A DNA stretch of 14,111 nt from Phoronis ovalis. Lineage: Eukaryota > Phoronida > Phoronidae. The DNA lies in the NCBI GenBank assembly GCA_028565635.1, contig JAOXYB010034229.1:1-14111 (forward strand), written 5' to 3'. Under the pieces are notes generated by a model. The model was not told the DNA's origin. It searched no databases and saw nothing but the letters and a program-made list of their open reading frames with translations. Position numbers and translations under genes: made by a program. Positions 1-9,493 of the stretch are shown piece by piece. Position 1 is the first letter of the stretch. Every line of letters starts with the position of its first letter.

Positions 1-1269
1 GAGTCACGTGAACATGTCTGAACTCGGCCTTACGTGACCTACATCTCTATCAAGATCTGTGGTTTACCACGGGTACCTGTCTAGTTTATACAGATAGCAT
101 GGCATTATATAATATAGTTATACAATATACAGCTGAAAGCCTTAATAGTGCCAGCATTCATCACAGATTAAACAAGTGCAAACTGCAGTGTTTGCTAGAA
201 ACCAAAATAGACTACTTATAATTTAGTTTTGTGAATATAGGTATATCATTTTTGCAGCTAATTATTTCACTTTGTTTTCTATTCTTAGCTTGTCTCTCTT
301 CATTATGTTCAACTTTTGTAGGCAATCTAGGGTCTTTTAACATATCAATATCAAGGTATCATAAATATTCAGTCCTGAACATTGATTTTACATTATATAG
401 TTACCCTGATCACTTTTATGTTGTGAAATCTATGTAAGATTTTTAAGTTTTGAACTAAATTGATTCCATATTCATCAGAATACTTATAAAATTATTTGTG
501 AACAGAAAATCGTTCCTTAAAAGTGGAATACACTGACACCAGCATGTCCTTGTGTATAAATTAGAATTGTTGTAATTTGAACTTCAGGAATTTGTATTTT
601 ATTTAGGACCTGCAGTGTGTGACTTTGTAGTTTCAGGAAATGCATGTTATTCAGATTTTATAAAAATGATTTCTGTGATGAAGTAAAGAGAAATTTTCTT
701 CACCACAACTGGACTAAAACAGATGAACATATAAAAACAATACCAGCAACACTGTAATAGCTTGGGGTTCTGCAAAATAGTATTGCCTATCCCATACCTG
801 ATACCTGAACTAATAGTAAAATGGTGTCTCAGTGTCTATGTTCATGTGCTGAAGCTTATCCATAAATTTTGGGATAGATTCAGATATTTTTTGTACCCCA
901 ACACCATGGCATATCAACCTAGTATTTTCCCTATAAACTAAAATAATTTTTGCTTTAGAAACTCATATCAAATTATTATTAGTCTGATACCAAAATTTCT
1001 TATTTAAAAGGTCCCATATCAAAAAGGTAAGAAACGTCTGCGTTAAAGAATTGTTAAAGAGTAGTGATATAAATGCTCAGTAAGTTTGGTATTTTATAAA
1101 AAAGATTGCACTGCTACCTCAACCTTAAGGCTATTGTAAAGAAATAATTAATTTCACAGCAAGTCATGATGTTCATGTTTTGCATATTTATATTTTTAAG
1201 TGTGTATAACTTGCTGTGAATTGAATATACCTATTACAGTCTGTAATTTTCCACTATCATGGTAAATAT
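1..1269. other. 5' non-coding stretch, no gene recognised
   Basis: This stretch is AT-rich with dense stop codons in all frames. The first 90 bases are less AT-rich and contain an E-box-like CACGTG (6-11) and a short inverted repeat (GTCACGT at about 4-10 against ACGTGAC at about 33-39). A second, perfect 12-bp inverted repeat lies at 1153-1164 and 1209-1220. If the exon at 1270 is the true first coding exon, part of this stretch is its promoter, 5' UTR or upstream intron. I see no convincing core promoter. Confidence 0.5.
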
Positions 1270-1459
1270 ATGTCTTATAGTACATCCACAGCACAAGATC
1301 TTTTGAACTTATTATTAATATTGTCCCTGACATATATTAAGTGTCAGACAAATGTTTCCTTATTTCATGCATCATCAGACCATGGAGAGGCACAGGGAAT
1401 TCACACTTATGAACAACAGGTCCAGGAACATAATTCAGAAGCAATTACTTTAAGATTCT
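1270..1459 (+). CDS. STIM: Candidate first coding exon of STIM (signal peptide and luminal N-terminus)
   Basis: An ATG at 1270 opens a frame of 65 codons. It starts with a short polar stretch followed by a hydrophobic core (LLNLLLILSLTY, about residues 11-22) and a possible cleavage site near IKC-Q, as in a secretory signal peptide. The rest is hydrophilic, rich in His, Ser, Glu and Gln, which resembles the low-complexity luminal N-terminus of STIM proteins. A GT at 1460 lies in phase 1, the phase needed to join the EF-hand exon at 4183; the codon made at the junction would be TAT. Against it: the donor GTACTT is weak, the ATG context has T at -3, the signal peptide has no basic n-region, and no residue-level homology can be claimed for this fast-evolving part. 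The true first exon could lie outside the window. Confidence 0.4.
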
Positions 1460-4182
1460 GTACTTAAGAATTATTAAATCATAATTACCTTTCACATTGT
1501 TAGATAACAAATACATGGAACACAGCTACTGTGTTTCACTTACATTCAAGTATATACACTCCAGTACAAATAAGGGAAATTTAATTCCAGGTGTTGGTGC
1601 AGCTTGATTTATTGTAATAAAGTTTTTATTATATATAAGCGTAACTCCGTTTTTAGGATATGAAAATGGATACATATCTAAAAGTATCATTATAGTAACT
1701 TGCTTACATCTTTTTATTAGTTGGCAGTTATGTATATCAACAAAATTATGACGGCTTAGAAAGATGAAAAAAAAGACTATTACCTTCGGAAATGCACTGT
1801 CATGGAACATGTTTTTTATAGCTGTATAGCTTAATTCTAAAATTGTTCTATTTAAGAAATCTAGTGGTGTGAAAGGTATGCTGCAGAATCTTATATAGTT
1901 GCTTCTCAATTATGTTGCTGGACCTGTTTATGAATTTCCTTTGTATGTGCCTCTTCACAGTTTGATGATTTAAGAAATGAGGAAATATTTGGTGGACACT
2001 TGTGTCCTCAACAATAAAATGATATGCATGTATATCCAGGTGTTCTGTGCGCAACAGAAAGAGAGAGAAGGGGAAAGGGAGAGGGAGAGAGATACATCTC
2101 AGAAATTGTTAAATTATAAGAGTATATCTGAGTGTACTGCTCTAAAACTGCACTGGGAACCTCATTCATATAGCTACAACATTTGTCTGATCACGATCTG
2201 GCTATCAAATAAATATATTGTGGTATACCTATGCCTAATTGTTTCCTGAATACCTGACTTGGTAATAATATTATGTTACAGGAAAGTAATTACCATTATT
2301 AGCATTAGTAGTATGTAATACAAAATAGCATTTTAGATTGAAGGATGAAATATTTATGTTTCTGTATGGGAAAAAAAAATGCAGGCTGCTCTTACATAAC
2401 TGATTATTGGTGTTGTAGGTTTTCTCAGTTGTTTTAGAATATTTGAGAAAGACCCATCAACAAAGCAGAAAATTATATTACAATAGAGTGTCCCATATAT
2501 GGCCCATAACTGACATTGCACTAATCATGTAGTATTTGAAATCAGTGTTATGTTTGGGAGCCACTTCATTCTTAGTTAATTAGGTAGAAATGCAACTAAT
2601 TTACTAATTAAATTCGTACATGCACACTTCAGTTGAAATTTTGTACTTTGCTTTTGACATCAAAATAAATTAATTTTTCCACGCTTGTTAAACATGCTTT
2701 CCATTATTTTTTAAATTCTTTTCAGTTGCAGCAGATGGGATTAACAATACATTGTATTGATTGCATGATAACTTGCAGAACTAAGAATTAACATACCATA
2801 TACATTGCATGTTATGTACGGATTATATAAAGATATGAAAAAGAAAACATGCTTCCCATATAATTTTTTAATGTAATTTTTAACATTCTGAGATAATAGT
2901 GAATTGGGGTATGTAGGGTAAATTAAGTTTAAAAATAAAAAATATTAGGAGAAATGATTTTTATTTTGTAATCAAATATAACGAAAATATGTGTATCCTA
3001 CTCTGGTATAAAATTGAGTTTATATTCAGACTCTTTAATGATTATAAAATAGCTCACAATTGGATTCAAATTTAAGTTTATAAAAGTTAAAAGTAAGATT
3101 CAGGCCTGTGTGTACACAAACCATCAATTCTTGAACTCAGTCCGTCTTTACTGGCATACATTTCCAAGGAACGTGAGAAAATCTGACAGTGTTTGTATGG
3201 GAGGAAGTAGATGTGAGATTGAAAGACCTGTGATTGAATACAATTAAAAAAGATGTAGCTAGCACCTGAGCTCACACAGTCTACCATTTGTTAACTTTTG
3301 TACTAAGTTAGTTGATACAATGCTTAACCCTAAATTAGCTGTTTTGTTATATCTCAGGAAACACAGTTAATGTTAATTGCCACAAACACCACAATGGTGA
3401 AATCAAATTTTGAATTGGCAGTGGTTTATGGAACATTTAAACACATTTAAAGTTTTTTCTGTTATTTGGCATTTGCAAACTATGGTGGTCATTAATTCAT
3501 ATCTACAGGTGTTGCACCTGTATTCAGTTACATATTAGCTGAGGTATTGCCCACATACCATCACTTAGATTTTTAGAGAAACCTCTGCACCAAAGGTTCC
3601 TAAAACTGTTTGAAAAAATTTAACTGTAAAAAAAATAATTTGTCTGTTTGAATAAATCTGTATATATAAACCAGCACAGCTCAAAGTTTACTGTTACGAC
3701 ATGTTAGCATAGTCTCGTCCAGGCTTCTGCAAATTGTTTGTCCGTAAAAATGCTATACTTAACATGGCATCCATGTACCATATTTTAAAATTCTCACACA
3801 AATCCAAAGGTGATTATCTGGATCTTTGCTGAATTCTTAATCCAATTCGTCACTCAAAAATTAACTACTTTTTGTGTTAAAACTAGTTTTAATTTTCAAA
3901 AAGAATTTTTCATTTTGTGCCCATGACTTACTGGTATATCACCATGTTTTTCTATAATTTCTCTTGTTCAATTGAAACCATAGAACAATAAAATATTTGT
4001 ATATTTTCAATTAAAAGTAAACTGACTATATTTTACACATTGTTTACCTTTTCCATTTTAAATGTAGATGATGATTTCAGCAAGTTTGCTTTCATGGCCA
4101 GAAAAAAACCCAAGGCTTTACCATTAATATGATTCTCTTGATGTTTTGATATTATATAAGTCTGTTTTTCTAAATTTTTCAG
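1460..4182. other. Long non-coding stretch, probable STIM intron
   Basis: No exon with matching phase and splice sites is visible here. It contains a purine-rich GA tract at 2055-2093 and a minus-strand open frame at 1526-1909 with exon-like borders, discussed under findings. The rest is AT-rich with short homopolymers. It ends with a good polypyrimidine tract and AG at 4181-4182. Confidence 0.5.
2055..2093. repeat. GA-rich purine microsatellite
   Basis: An interrupted run of GA and GGGA units with an almost pure purine + strand. It interrupts the surrounding AT-rich sequence and makes a spurious Arg-Glu repeat if translated. Confidence 0.8.
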
Positions 4183-4310
4183 ATGTATCCTGTCCTAGCA
4201 CTGATTTAGCTTGTCGTCCAGACAACATTGGTTATGATGCCATCAAATATCTGCACAAACAATTGGATGATGATCGCAATGGGAATGTTGATTTGTCGGA
4301 GAGTGATGAG
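4183..4310 (+). CDS. STIM: STIM exon: luminal Cys pair and canonical EF-hand
   Basis: This exon encodes the Ca2+-sensing EF-hand in the ER lumen. The acceptor AG is at 4181-4182 and the donor GAG/GTAGAT at 4311. It enters in phase 1 (two bases finish a codon) and leaves in phase 0 after 42 codons. The EF loop is DDDRNGNVDLSE at 4266-4301, with Asp at loop positions 1, 3 and 9, Asn at 5, Gly at 6 and Glu at 12, so all usual ligands are present; human STIM1 has a near-identical loop (D76-E87). Upstream, two Cys with six residues between them match the spacing of human C49 and C56, the redox-sensitive pair. An in-frame ATG at 4146 lies in the intron and is not a start: the homologous reading begins only after the AG. 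Confidence 0.95.
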
Positions 4311-5667
4311 GTAGATATTTTAAAATTAACACGCAAATCTTTAAGGTGAAAGTGGCTTTTAAAGACTTGCGTAACATATTTATATGACATTTTACCATCT
4401 GTGATCTCCTTTTCTTATTTGGAAAAAGAAGATTTCGATATTTGGATATCTGCTATTTTTCTGCGTAACCCAAGCCTGGTGGATTTGTTATAATGTGATA
4501 AAAAAGTACTCAACTGTTGTTCGGTAGCAACTGAAAACAGCAATATCAGGATTTCGCCTTGTCTGACTCGTACAAATTGATAATCAGGTGAATCGTCTAT
4601 GTTTGCTAATCGATAAATAGTTATTACACTTATTATAAGATGCAAAGTATTTGTTTGTCAATGTAATTTTGTAAAGGAAATGCAGATAATATGCATATTA
4701 ATGAGCAAATGTGTCATCAGGTAGTTTTGTCGATTCATCACAAACAAATCTGTCAACCTTACTCAACATTTCTGACATATTTTTTTCTGTGGGAAACTAG
4801 AACATATACTCTGTATTCACTACAAAGCTGAACCTGTCTATTGCTGGATGTACAGCTGTAGTTCTATTCAGTCTGTCTGTCTAATAGATCTATATAAAAG
4901 GTGTTTTGTACATAACTCTTATGTGATACATGTGAAATGTTAATTGCATGTTGTATTTTTTAAAGTACCTTATATAAATATTAAATTATCCCTTAAAAAG
5001 AACTCATTACTCTTGATATGTTTATACAGTTATACAAACCATATCAATGATAAAAATTAAACACAGAAAGTTTAGTCACCTTCTTGATATCTTTCGCCTA
5101 AGGTTGCTATCACTAAGAATATCTTGAGCAGTGTCTGTCTAAAAATATTTATTGTGTTATTGACTAATTAGATTATATTTCATATTCCCTTATAAATTGC
5201 CTACGATTTCAGAATAAAAAAGTATGCTTGAAATAAAATTACAGTATCTGTATTTAAACAATGGCATCAAGATAATATCAGCTACTAACTTTAATTAAAT
5301 GTTCGTGTACAAATGTTCATGTATTAATGCAGTCTCGTGTCATTACTGTTTACTGTACTCTCAGGACATGGTGCATACAAGATAATTTTTAAAACTTTAA
5401 TACATGAAATTATTTGTAGTAAACTTCAATTAAATATTAATATTCTTGAAGCTTGTCTGGTTGAATTGTGATTATGACTGTAATGTTTTTGGAACCTTAT
5501 AAGTTATACAACCATATTTTAAGCCGATTTCAAATAGTTTTGTACCATTGTATTAATTCTCACTTGAACACCGCTACTCTATAATTGGGAAGAATACTGG
5601 TACATTCTGGAATAGAATCGTTGTGTATTTGTTAAATTTACCATTGTTTACGTATTGATTTTTTCAG
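4311..5667 (+). other. STIM intron between the two EF-hand exons
   Basis: A 1357-bp GT-AG intron. The part at about 4430-4645 is less AT-rich than its surroundings and carries an open minus-strand frame without ATG; I cannot assign it (see findings). The remainder shows nothing beyond AT-rich sequence. Confidence 0.85.
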
Positions 5668-5788
5668 TTTCTGCGACAAGAGTTGAATTATGACAAAGAT
5701 TTTGAACGGCATAATAACTTCCATGACCACGGGAATGACAAGCTGGTCAGTGTTGCTGACCTGTGGTTACTATGGTCACATTCAGATG
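5668..5788 (+). CDS. STIM: STIM exon: hidden EF-hand
   Basis: The exon follows a TTTTTTCAG acceptor and ends at GATG/GTAATA. It is 121 nt, phase 0 to phase 1. It starts FLRQELNYD and contains DKLVSVADLW, matching the human STIM1 segment that forms the second, non-canonical EF-hand, which pairs with EF1 and packs against the SAM domain. Compared with human STIM1 there are two extra residues between LNY and DKL (around FHDHGND), in the loop of the hidden hand. The Trp pair of the exit helix (LWLLW) is kept. The frame stays open past the donor up to 6005, but that part has no homology and is intron. Confidence 0.95.
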
Positions 5789-6088
5789 GTAATACTTGCT
5801 ATTTAATCTTTTGCCTGCATTTAGCTTTGATTCAGCCCGGAAGGCAATCAGTAACGAAACCTGAAATCTTTATGTGGTATGACATCACTACACAGATAAC
5901 TAATGAAATATCTTATATAATACATAATAGTATGTCAAGTAAATATAATAATAAACTGAACAATAATCAGAACTGTATTGTTGATTTTTATGTTAAATCT
6001 TACTGATATGTACTAAAAGTAATTAATTTTTATTAAACTAATACTTTTTAAAGTCAGGTCACAACACTTTTATTTCCCTGCTATGCTA

Positions 6089-6432
6089 ATTAGAGATGGA
6101 GAATCCGTATCTATCAGTGTATTAGAGGTGGAGAATCAGCTTCACTTTAAACATATCAGTATCTAACAGTGTATTAGAGGTGGAGAATCAGCTTCACTTT
6201 AAACATATCAGTATCTAACAATATATTAGAGGTGGAGAATCAGCTTCACTCTAAACATATCAGTATCTAACAATATATTAGAGGTGGAGAATCAGCTTCA
6301 CTCTAAACATATCAGTATCTAACAATATATTAGAGGTGGAAAATCAGCTTCACTTTCAACATATCAGTATGTGACACTATATTAGGGGTAGAGAATCAGC
6401 TTCACTTTAAACATATCAGTATCTAACAGTGT
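6089..6432. repeat. 52-bp minisatellite, one truncated and six full copies
   Basis: The unit begins ATTAGAGGTGGAGAATCAGC. Full copies start at 6121, 6173, 6225, 6277, 6329 and 6381, each exactly 52 bp. The first copy (6089-6120) is 32 bp, lacking about 20 bp of the middle. Copies differ by only a few substitutions, and neighbouring copies share variants: CTCTAAA in the copies at 6225 and 6277, and CAATAT at the end of three successive copies. This fits unit-by-unit duplication or conversion. The period is not a multiple of three, so it does not encode a repeated peptide. Confidence 0.95.
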
Positions 6433-6755
6433 TAGAGCTTCATGTAAACACCCAGATGGCATATGTAATGCACGTTTTCATGTGAGCCTTTTGTGGACAT
6501 ATCTTCTTTGTTGGTAACAAATGGCTTGTCTTCGTTCATATTTAAATCTTGTATCACCTTAGCAGTTTTGGTATATTCCACATCCTGTCTTGCATTAGAA
6601 ATAACATTGGTTAGCTGTAGGACTTTCTGAGAACAGTCGCTTTGCTTAGAACTCTTGCCATTGTTGGTTGACATGTCTGTAGGAGATATTGGCTGTTGCA
6701 GTGTCATGTAGACTCCAAGATGACAGATGAAAATAGTGCTTGTTTCACAGTCCAT
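6432..6755 (-). CDS. Antisense ORF of 107 codons with internal peptide repeat, unknown
   Basis: I do not recognise this protein. It starts at ATG (6753-6755), ends at TAA (6432-6434, in the last base of the minisatellite), and has a mixed hydrophilic composition unlike the low-complexity chance ORFs around it. The motif ICHLGVYM occurs twice, at residues 10-17 (6705-6728) and 98-105 (6441-6464). The two copies differ at five bases, all synonymous third positions. A second short motif, DMST, also occurs twice (residues 27-30 and 85-88), again with only synonymous differences. This suggests selection on the peptide. Upstream of the ATG on this strand is a TTTTTTAG that could be a splice acceptor, so it may be the last exon of a nested antisense gene, a gene fragment or part of a mobile element. 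No signal peptide or membrane segment is clear. Confidence 0.4.
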   Translation of the reverse strand: MDCETSTIFICHLGVYMTLQQPISPTDMSTNNGKSSKQSDCSQKVLQLTNVISNARQDVEYTKTAKVIQDLNMNEDKPFVTNKEDMSTKGSHENVHYICHLGVYMKL

Positions 6756-7115
6756 TGTACTTGTTGAATTGATGAAGAATGATAGTTGGTTACCTAAAAA
6801 ATTACAAACGTGAAATATTGTAAATTAAAAAAATTATGAAACAAAAAAACAAAGGTTTAAACATTATCTTAACATCATTACTGTTGTTTTTCAAAAGCAA
6901 GTTCATTGGCAAACACTCTGAGGAATAACTGTCCATTATGAGGCTTTACCAAATTGAACCTCGACAAAATATTGAAAAAAAGTAGATGATAAACTTCTAA
7001 CTGGGAAGGCAAGAGGCAACACTCAACAGGTTAGATTATGTGATGTTGTTTGGTGTGTCTTCAAGGTAAAGGTGATCTTTGTACATAGTCAGTTATGCTT
7101 ATTTTCCCATTTCAG

Positions 7116-7227
7116 TGCACAATTGGACAGTGGATGATGTGCTGGAATGGTTAGTACATCATGTAGAATTACCACAGTATGTAGATGCCTTCAGGAACAA
7201 TGCTGTTGACGGCAAAGTTCTACCACG
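7116..7227 (+). CDS. STIM: STIM exon: N-terminal half of the SAM domain
   Basis: The acceptor is CCCATTTCAG and the donor CACG/GTAATT; phase 1 to phase 2, 112 nt. It encodes VHNWTVDDVLEWL, then VELPQY and an AF-R helix, which match helices 1-3 of the luminal SAM domain of STIM. The SAM domain holds the EF-hands in the Ca2+-loaded monomeric state and lets them oligomerise when Ca2+ is lost. The sequon N-W-T corresponds to human N131, an N-glycosylation site. Confidence 0.96.
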
Positions 7228-8007
7228 GTAATTATGTTTTCCTTTTATTTCATTGTTTTTTAATTGTCCATAAATTGAAATTAATTTAAATTATTTATAA
7301 GTGGTTATGTAGACTTGCTCAGTGAGTCTGTTTTAAAAACTGTGTACAAGACTGGGTCAACTCTTGCTAAGATGGTGCCCTACATTTGTTCTCTTGTAAT
7401 TTTGGCCCTATCAGTTGTATTGAAACACTGCTTAACTCTGAACCTGTTCTGAATTATCAGTGTTTTACATTAAATTTCTTAAAAAGTTTATGCACCATTT
7501 GAAATTGGTACTAGCTGTATTTTATTTTTAGGATTGCTACATATGCCTTCAGGAATACTATTATGAATAATTCTACTCTCTTCTCAACCAAAACGTAATT
7601 CATTGACAAATCCTTCTTCCCTTGTTCATTTTTGTTCCAACTGACTTTTATTATAAAGCATTGTTTAGCTATATAGTCCTATCACAATGATTGATTAAAA
7701 TAGTGATGTGAATTCTCTCCATTGTTTTCTCCTAGTTTTAGCTCGTTTCATGTGGCATGTAGGAAATTGTTATAACACAACAGTTTTAAAAATTAACATA
7801 AATGTTTTGAAATTGAATATTACTAACCTTAACATGTTAATAAATCTTTGACTTGAACATTTGCAAAAAAAACTTTTGATGTCAAAAATCAGAAAGCTTT
7901 ATAATTCCTTTTCGCTATGTAAGTGCAGTAGCGCATAGAATTTTGATACGGTTTGTTCATGTATAACACTGCTTATTTCAGATTGATGTAATTTTCTTAT
8001 TTTTCAG
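7228..8007 (+). other. STIM intron within the SAM domain
   Basis: A 780-bp GT-AG intron ending in TTATTTTTCAG. I see no repeat, ORF or RNA gene in it. Confidence 0.9.
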
Positions 8008-8123
8008 GTTGGCAGCCAACAATAATCATTTCATCAGCTCCATTCTTGGCATTAAGAACCCCATCCACAAGCAAAAACTGGGACTGAAGGCAATGGATGT
8101 TGTTTTGTTTGGACCTCCAAAAC
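8008..8123 (+). CDS. STIM: STIM exon: C-terminal half of the SAM domain
   Basis: Phase 2 to phase 1, 116 nt, with a consensus donor AAC/GTAAGTG. The codons read (R)LAANNNHF, then KQKLGLKAMDVVLFGPPK. The last part matches the RQKLQLKALDTVLFGPP end of the human STIM1 SAM domain almost residue by residue. Human STIM1 has a second glycosylation sequon here (N171, NTT); this protein has NNNHF and no N-x-S/T, so only the first site is kept. Confidence 0.96.
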
Positions 8124-8356
8124 GTAAGTGAATAAAAGAACATGCAACTATGTGCTGTTAAGACAGCTATTCGTAAATCATTTGCAGATAACAATATAAA
8201 ACCTATTGCATAATATTATTGATTAAATTATAAAGTAAACCAAATCTTTTCTGTGAACTGTTTTGCAACATTTTGGTACAATTTAGTGAGCTTCTGGTAA
8301 TTTTTTGTTTTCCTTTTAACTCTTTTGGTCAACATTATTCTTCCCTAAAGCAATTA

Positions 8357-8411
8357 GGGATCATCTCAAAAGTTATCGCAATGACCGCAAACGTATAGTG
8401 TTTCGTATAGG
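8357..8411. repeat. Left terminal inverted repeat of the MITE
   Basis: 55 bp. It pairs with 8701-8755 with three mismatches (one near the outer end, two in the CCGCAAACG / CTGCAAATG part) and is preceded by TTA. Confidence 0.88.
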
Positions 8412-8700
8412 GGGCAGGGGGGTTAAAATCCCCCTACATTTATGGTTTAGTGCGAAATGAAAAAATCATGCCTATTATATATACGATACGACACCCCCCG
8501 CTTTGGAACAGAAACATTTTTCTTTTGTTTACGGCACTTATTCTGGGTGTATTGTTACAATAGGAATGGAAATTACCTTTTTTTTTTTGCTTGTCAATTT
8601 TTTTCTGGCAGCACGGAGATGTTTCAGTGACCTACACCTGCGTGACGTTCAAATCTTACTAACCCCCCTACGTTGGACCAAGGGGGGGTGGGGGGTAATT

Positions 8701-8755
8701 CCTATACGAAACACTATACATTTGCAGTCATTGCGATAACTTTTGAGATGATCGC
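8701..8755. repeat. Right terminal inverted repeat of the MITE
   Basis: 55 bp, ending GATGATCGC followed by TTA. It is the reverse complement of the left end apart from three positions. Confidence 0.88.
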
Positions 8756-8952
8756 TTACTGCAGAAGAAGATCACTTAAATCTGAGAAAATAGCCTGGAA
8801 TAAATATATCCATTAAAAACAGAGTGTTATCATCCTGTTATCTTGGTTCCATTTGAAGTATACAGACAAAAAATTTCATGTTTGGAGTTTTGTCAATTTC
8901 TTATAACATGTTTAAAGCAGCCTTGTGTTACTGTTAATTTCCAATCTTATAA

Positions 8953-9493
<541 letters not shown>

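Larger units (their letters stand above)
5789..7115 (+). other. STIM intron with minisatellite and antisense ORF
   Basis: A 1327-bp GT-AG intron. It holds the 52-bp tandem array at 6089-6432 and the minus-strand ORF at 6432-6755. The flanks (5789-6088 and 6756-7115) are AT-rich with nothing recognisable. Confidence 0.9.
8357..8755. mobile_element. Non-autonomous DNA transposon (MITE), PIF/Harbinger-like
   Basis: The two ends are inverted copies of each other: 8357-8411 against 8701-8755, matching at 52 of 55 positions by eye. The left end begins GGGATCATCTCAAAAG. The element is flanked by a direct TTA on both sides (8354-8356 and 8756-8758). A 3-bp TTA/TAA target duplication and G-rich start are typical of PIF/Harbinger elements; the superfamily is my inference. 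The 289-bp interior codes for no transposase. It is richer in G and C than the host intron, with G runs at 8410-8422 and 8682-8695 and C runs at about 8431 and 8495. The near-identical ends indicate a recent insertion. Confidence 0.88.

Noticed and set aside
231-437. Hydrophobic plus-strand frame that could look like a signal peptide
   Set aside because: It has no ATG (it opens at GTG after a stop) and no phase-1 donor with support, and the composition is that of AT-rich intron sequence.
1848-2054. Minus-strand ORF of 68 codons
   Set aside because: It overlaps the other minus-strand frame, has no motif and no splice borders that fit it.
1977-2249. Plus-strand ORF with Arg-Glu repeats
   Set aside because: It opens with a valid-looking codon but runs through the GA microsatellite, which produces the repeat residues; no other coding sign.
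3087-3287. Minus-strand ORF and a short open plus-strand segment after TTCAG at about 3102
   Set aside because: Neither has a phase-compatible donor into the EF-hand exon nor any STIM-like residues.
7997-8194. Minus-strand ORF over the second SAM exon
   Set aside because: It is the antisense shadow of a well-supported coding exon.
8503-8739. Plus-strand ORF of 78 codons
   Set aside because: It lies inside the MITE and reads through its right inverted repeat; it shows no transposase motif.
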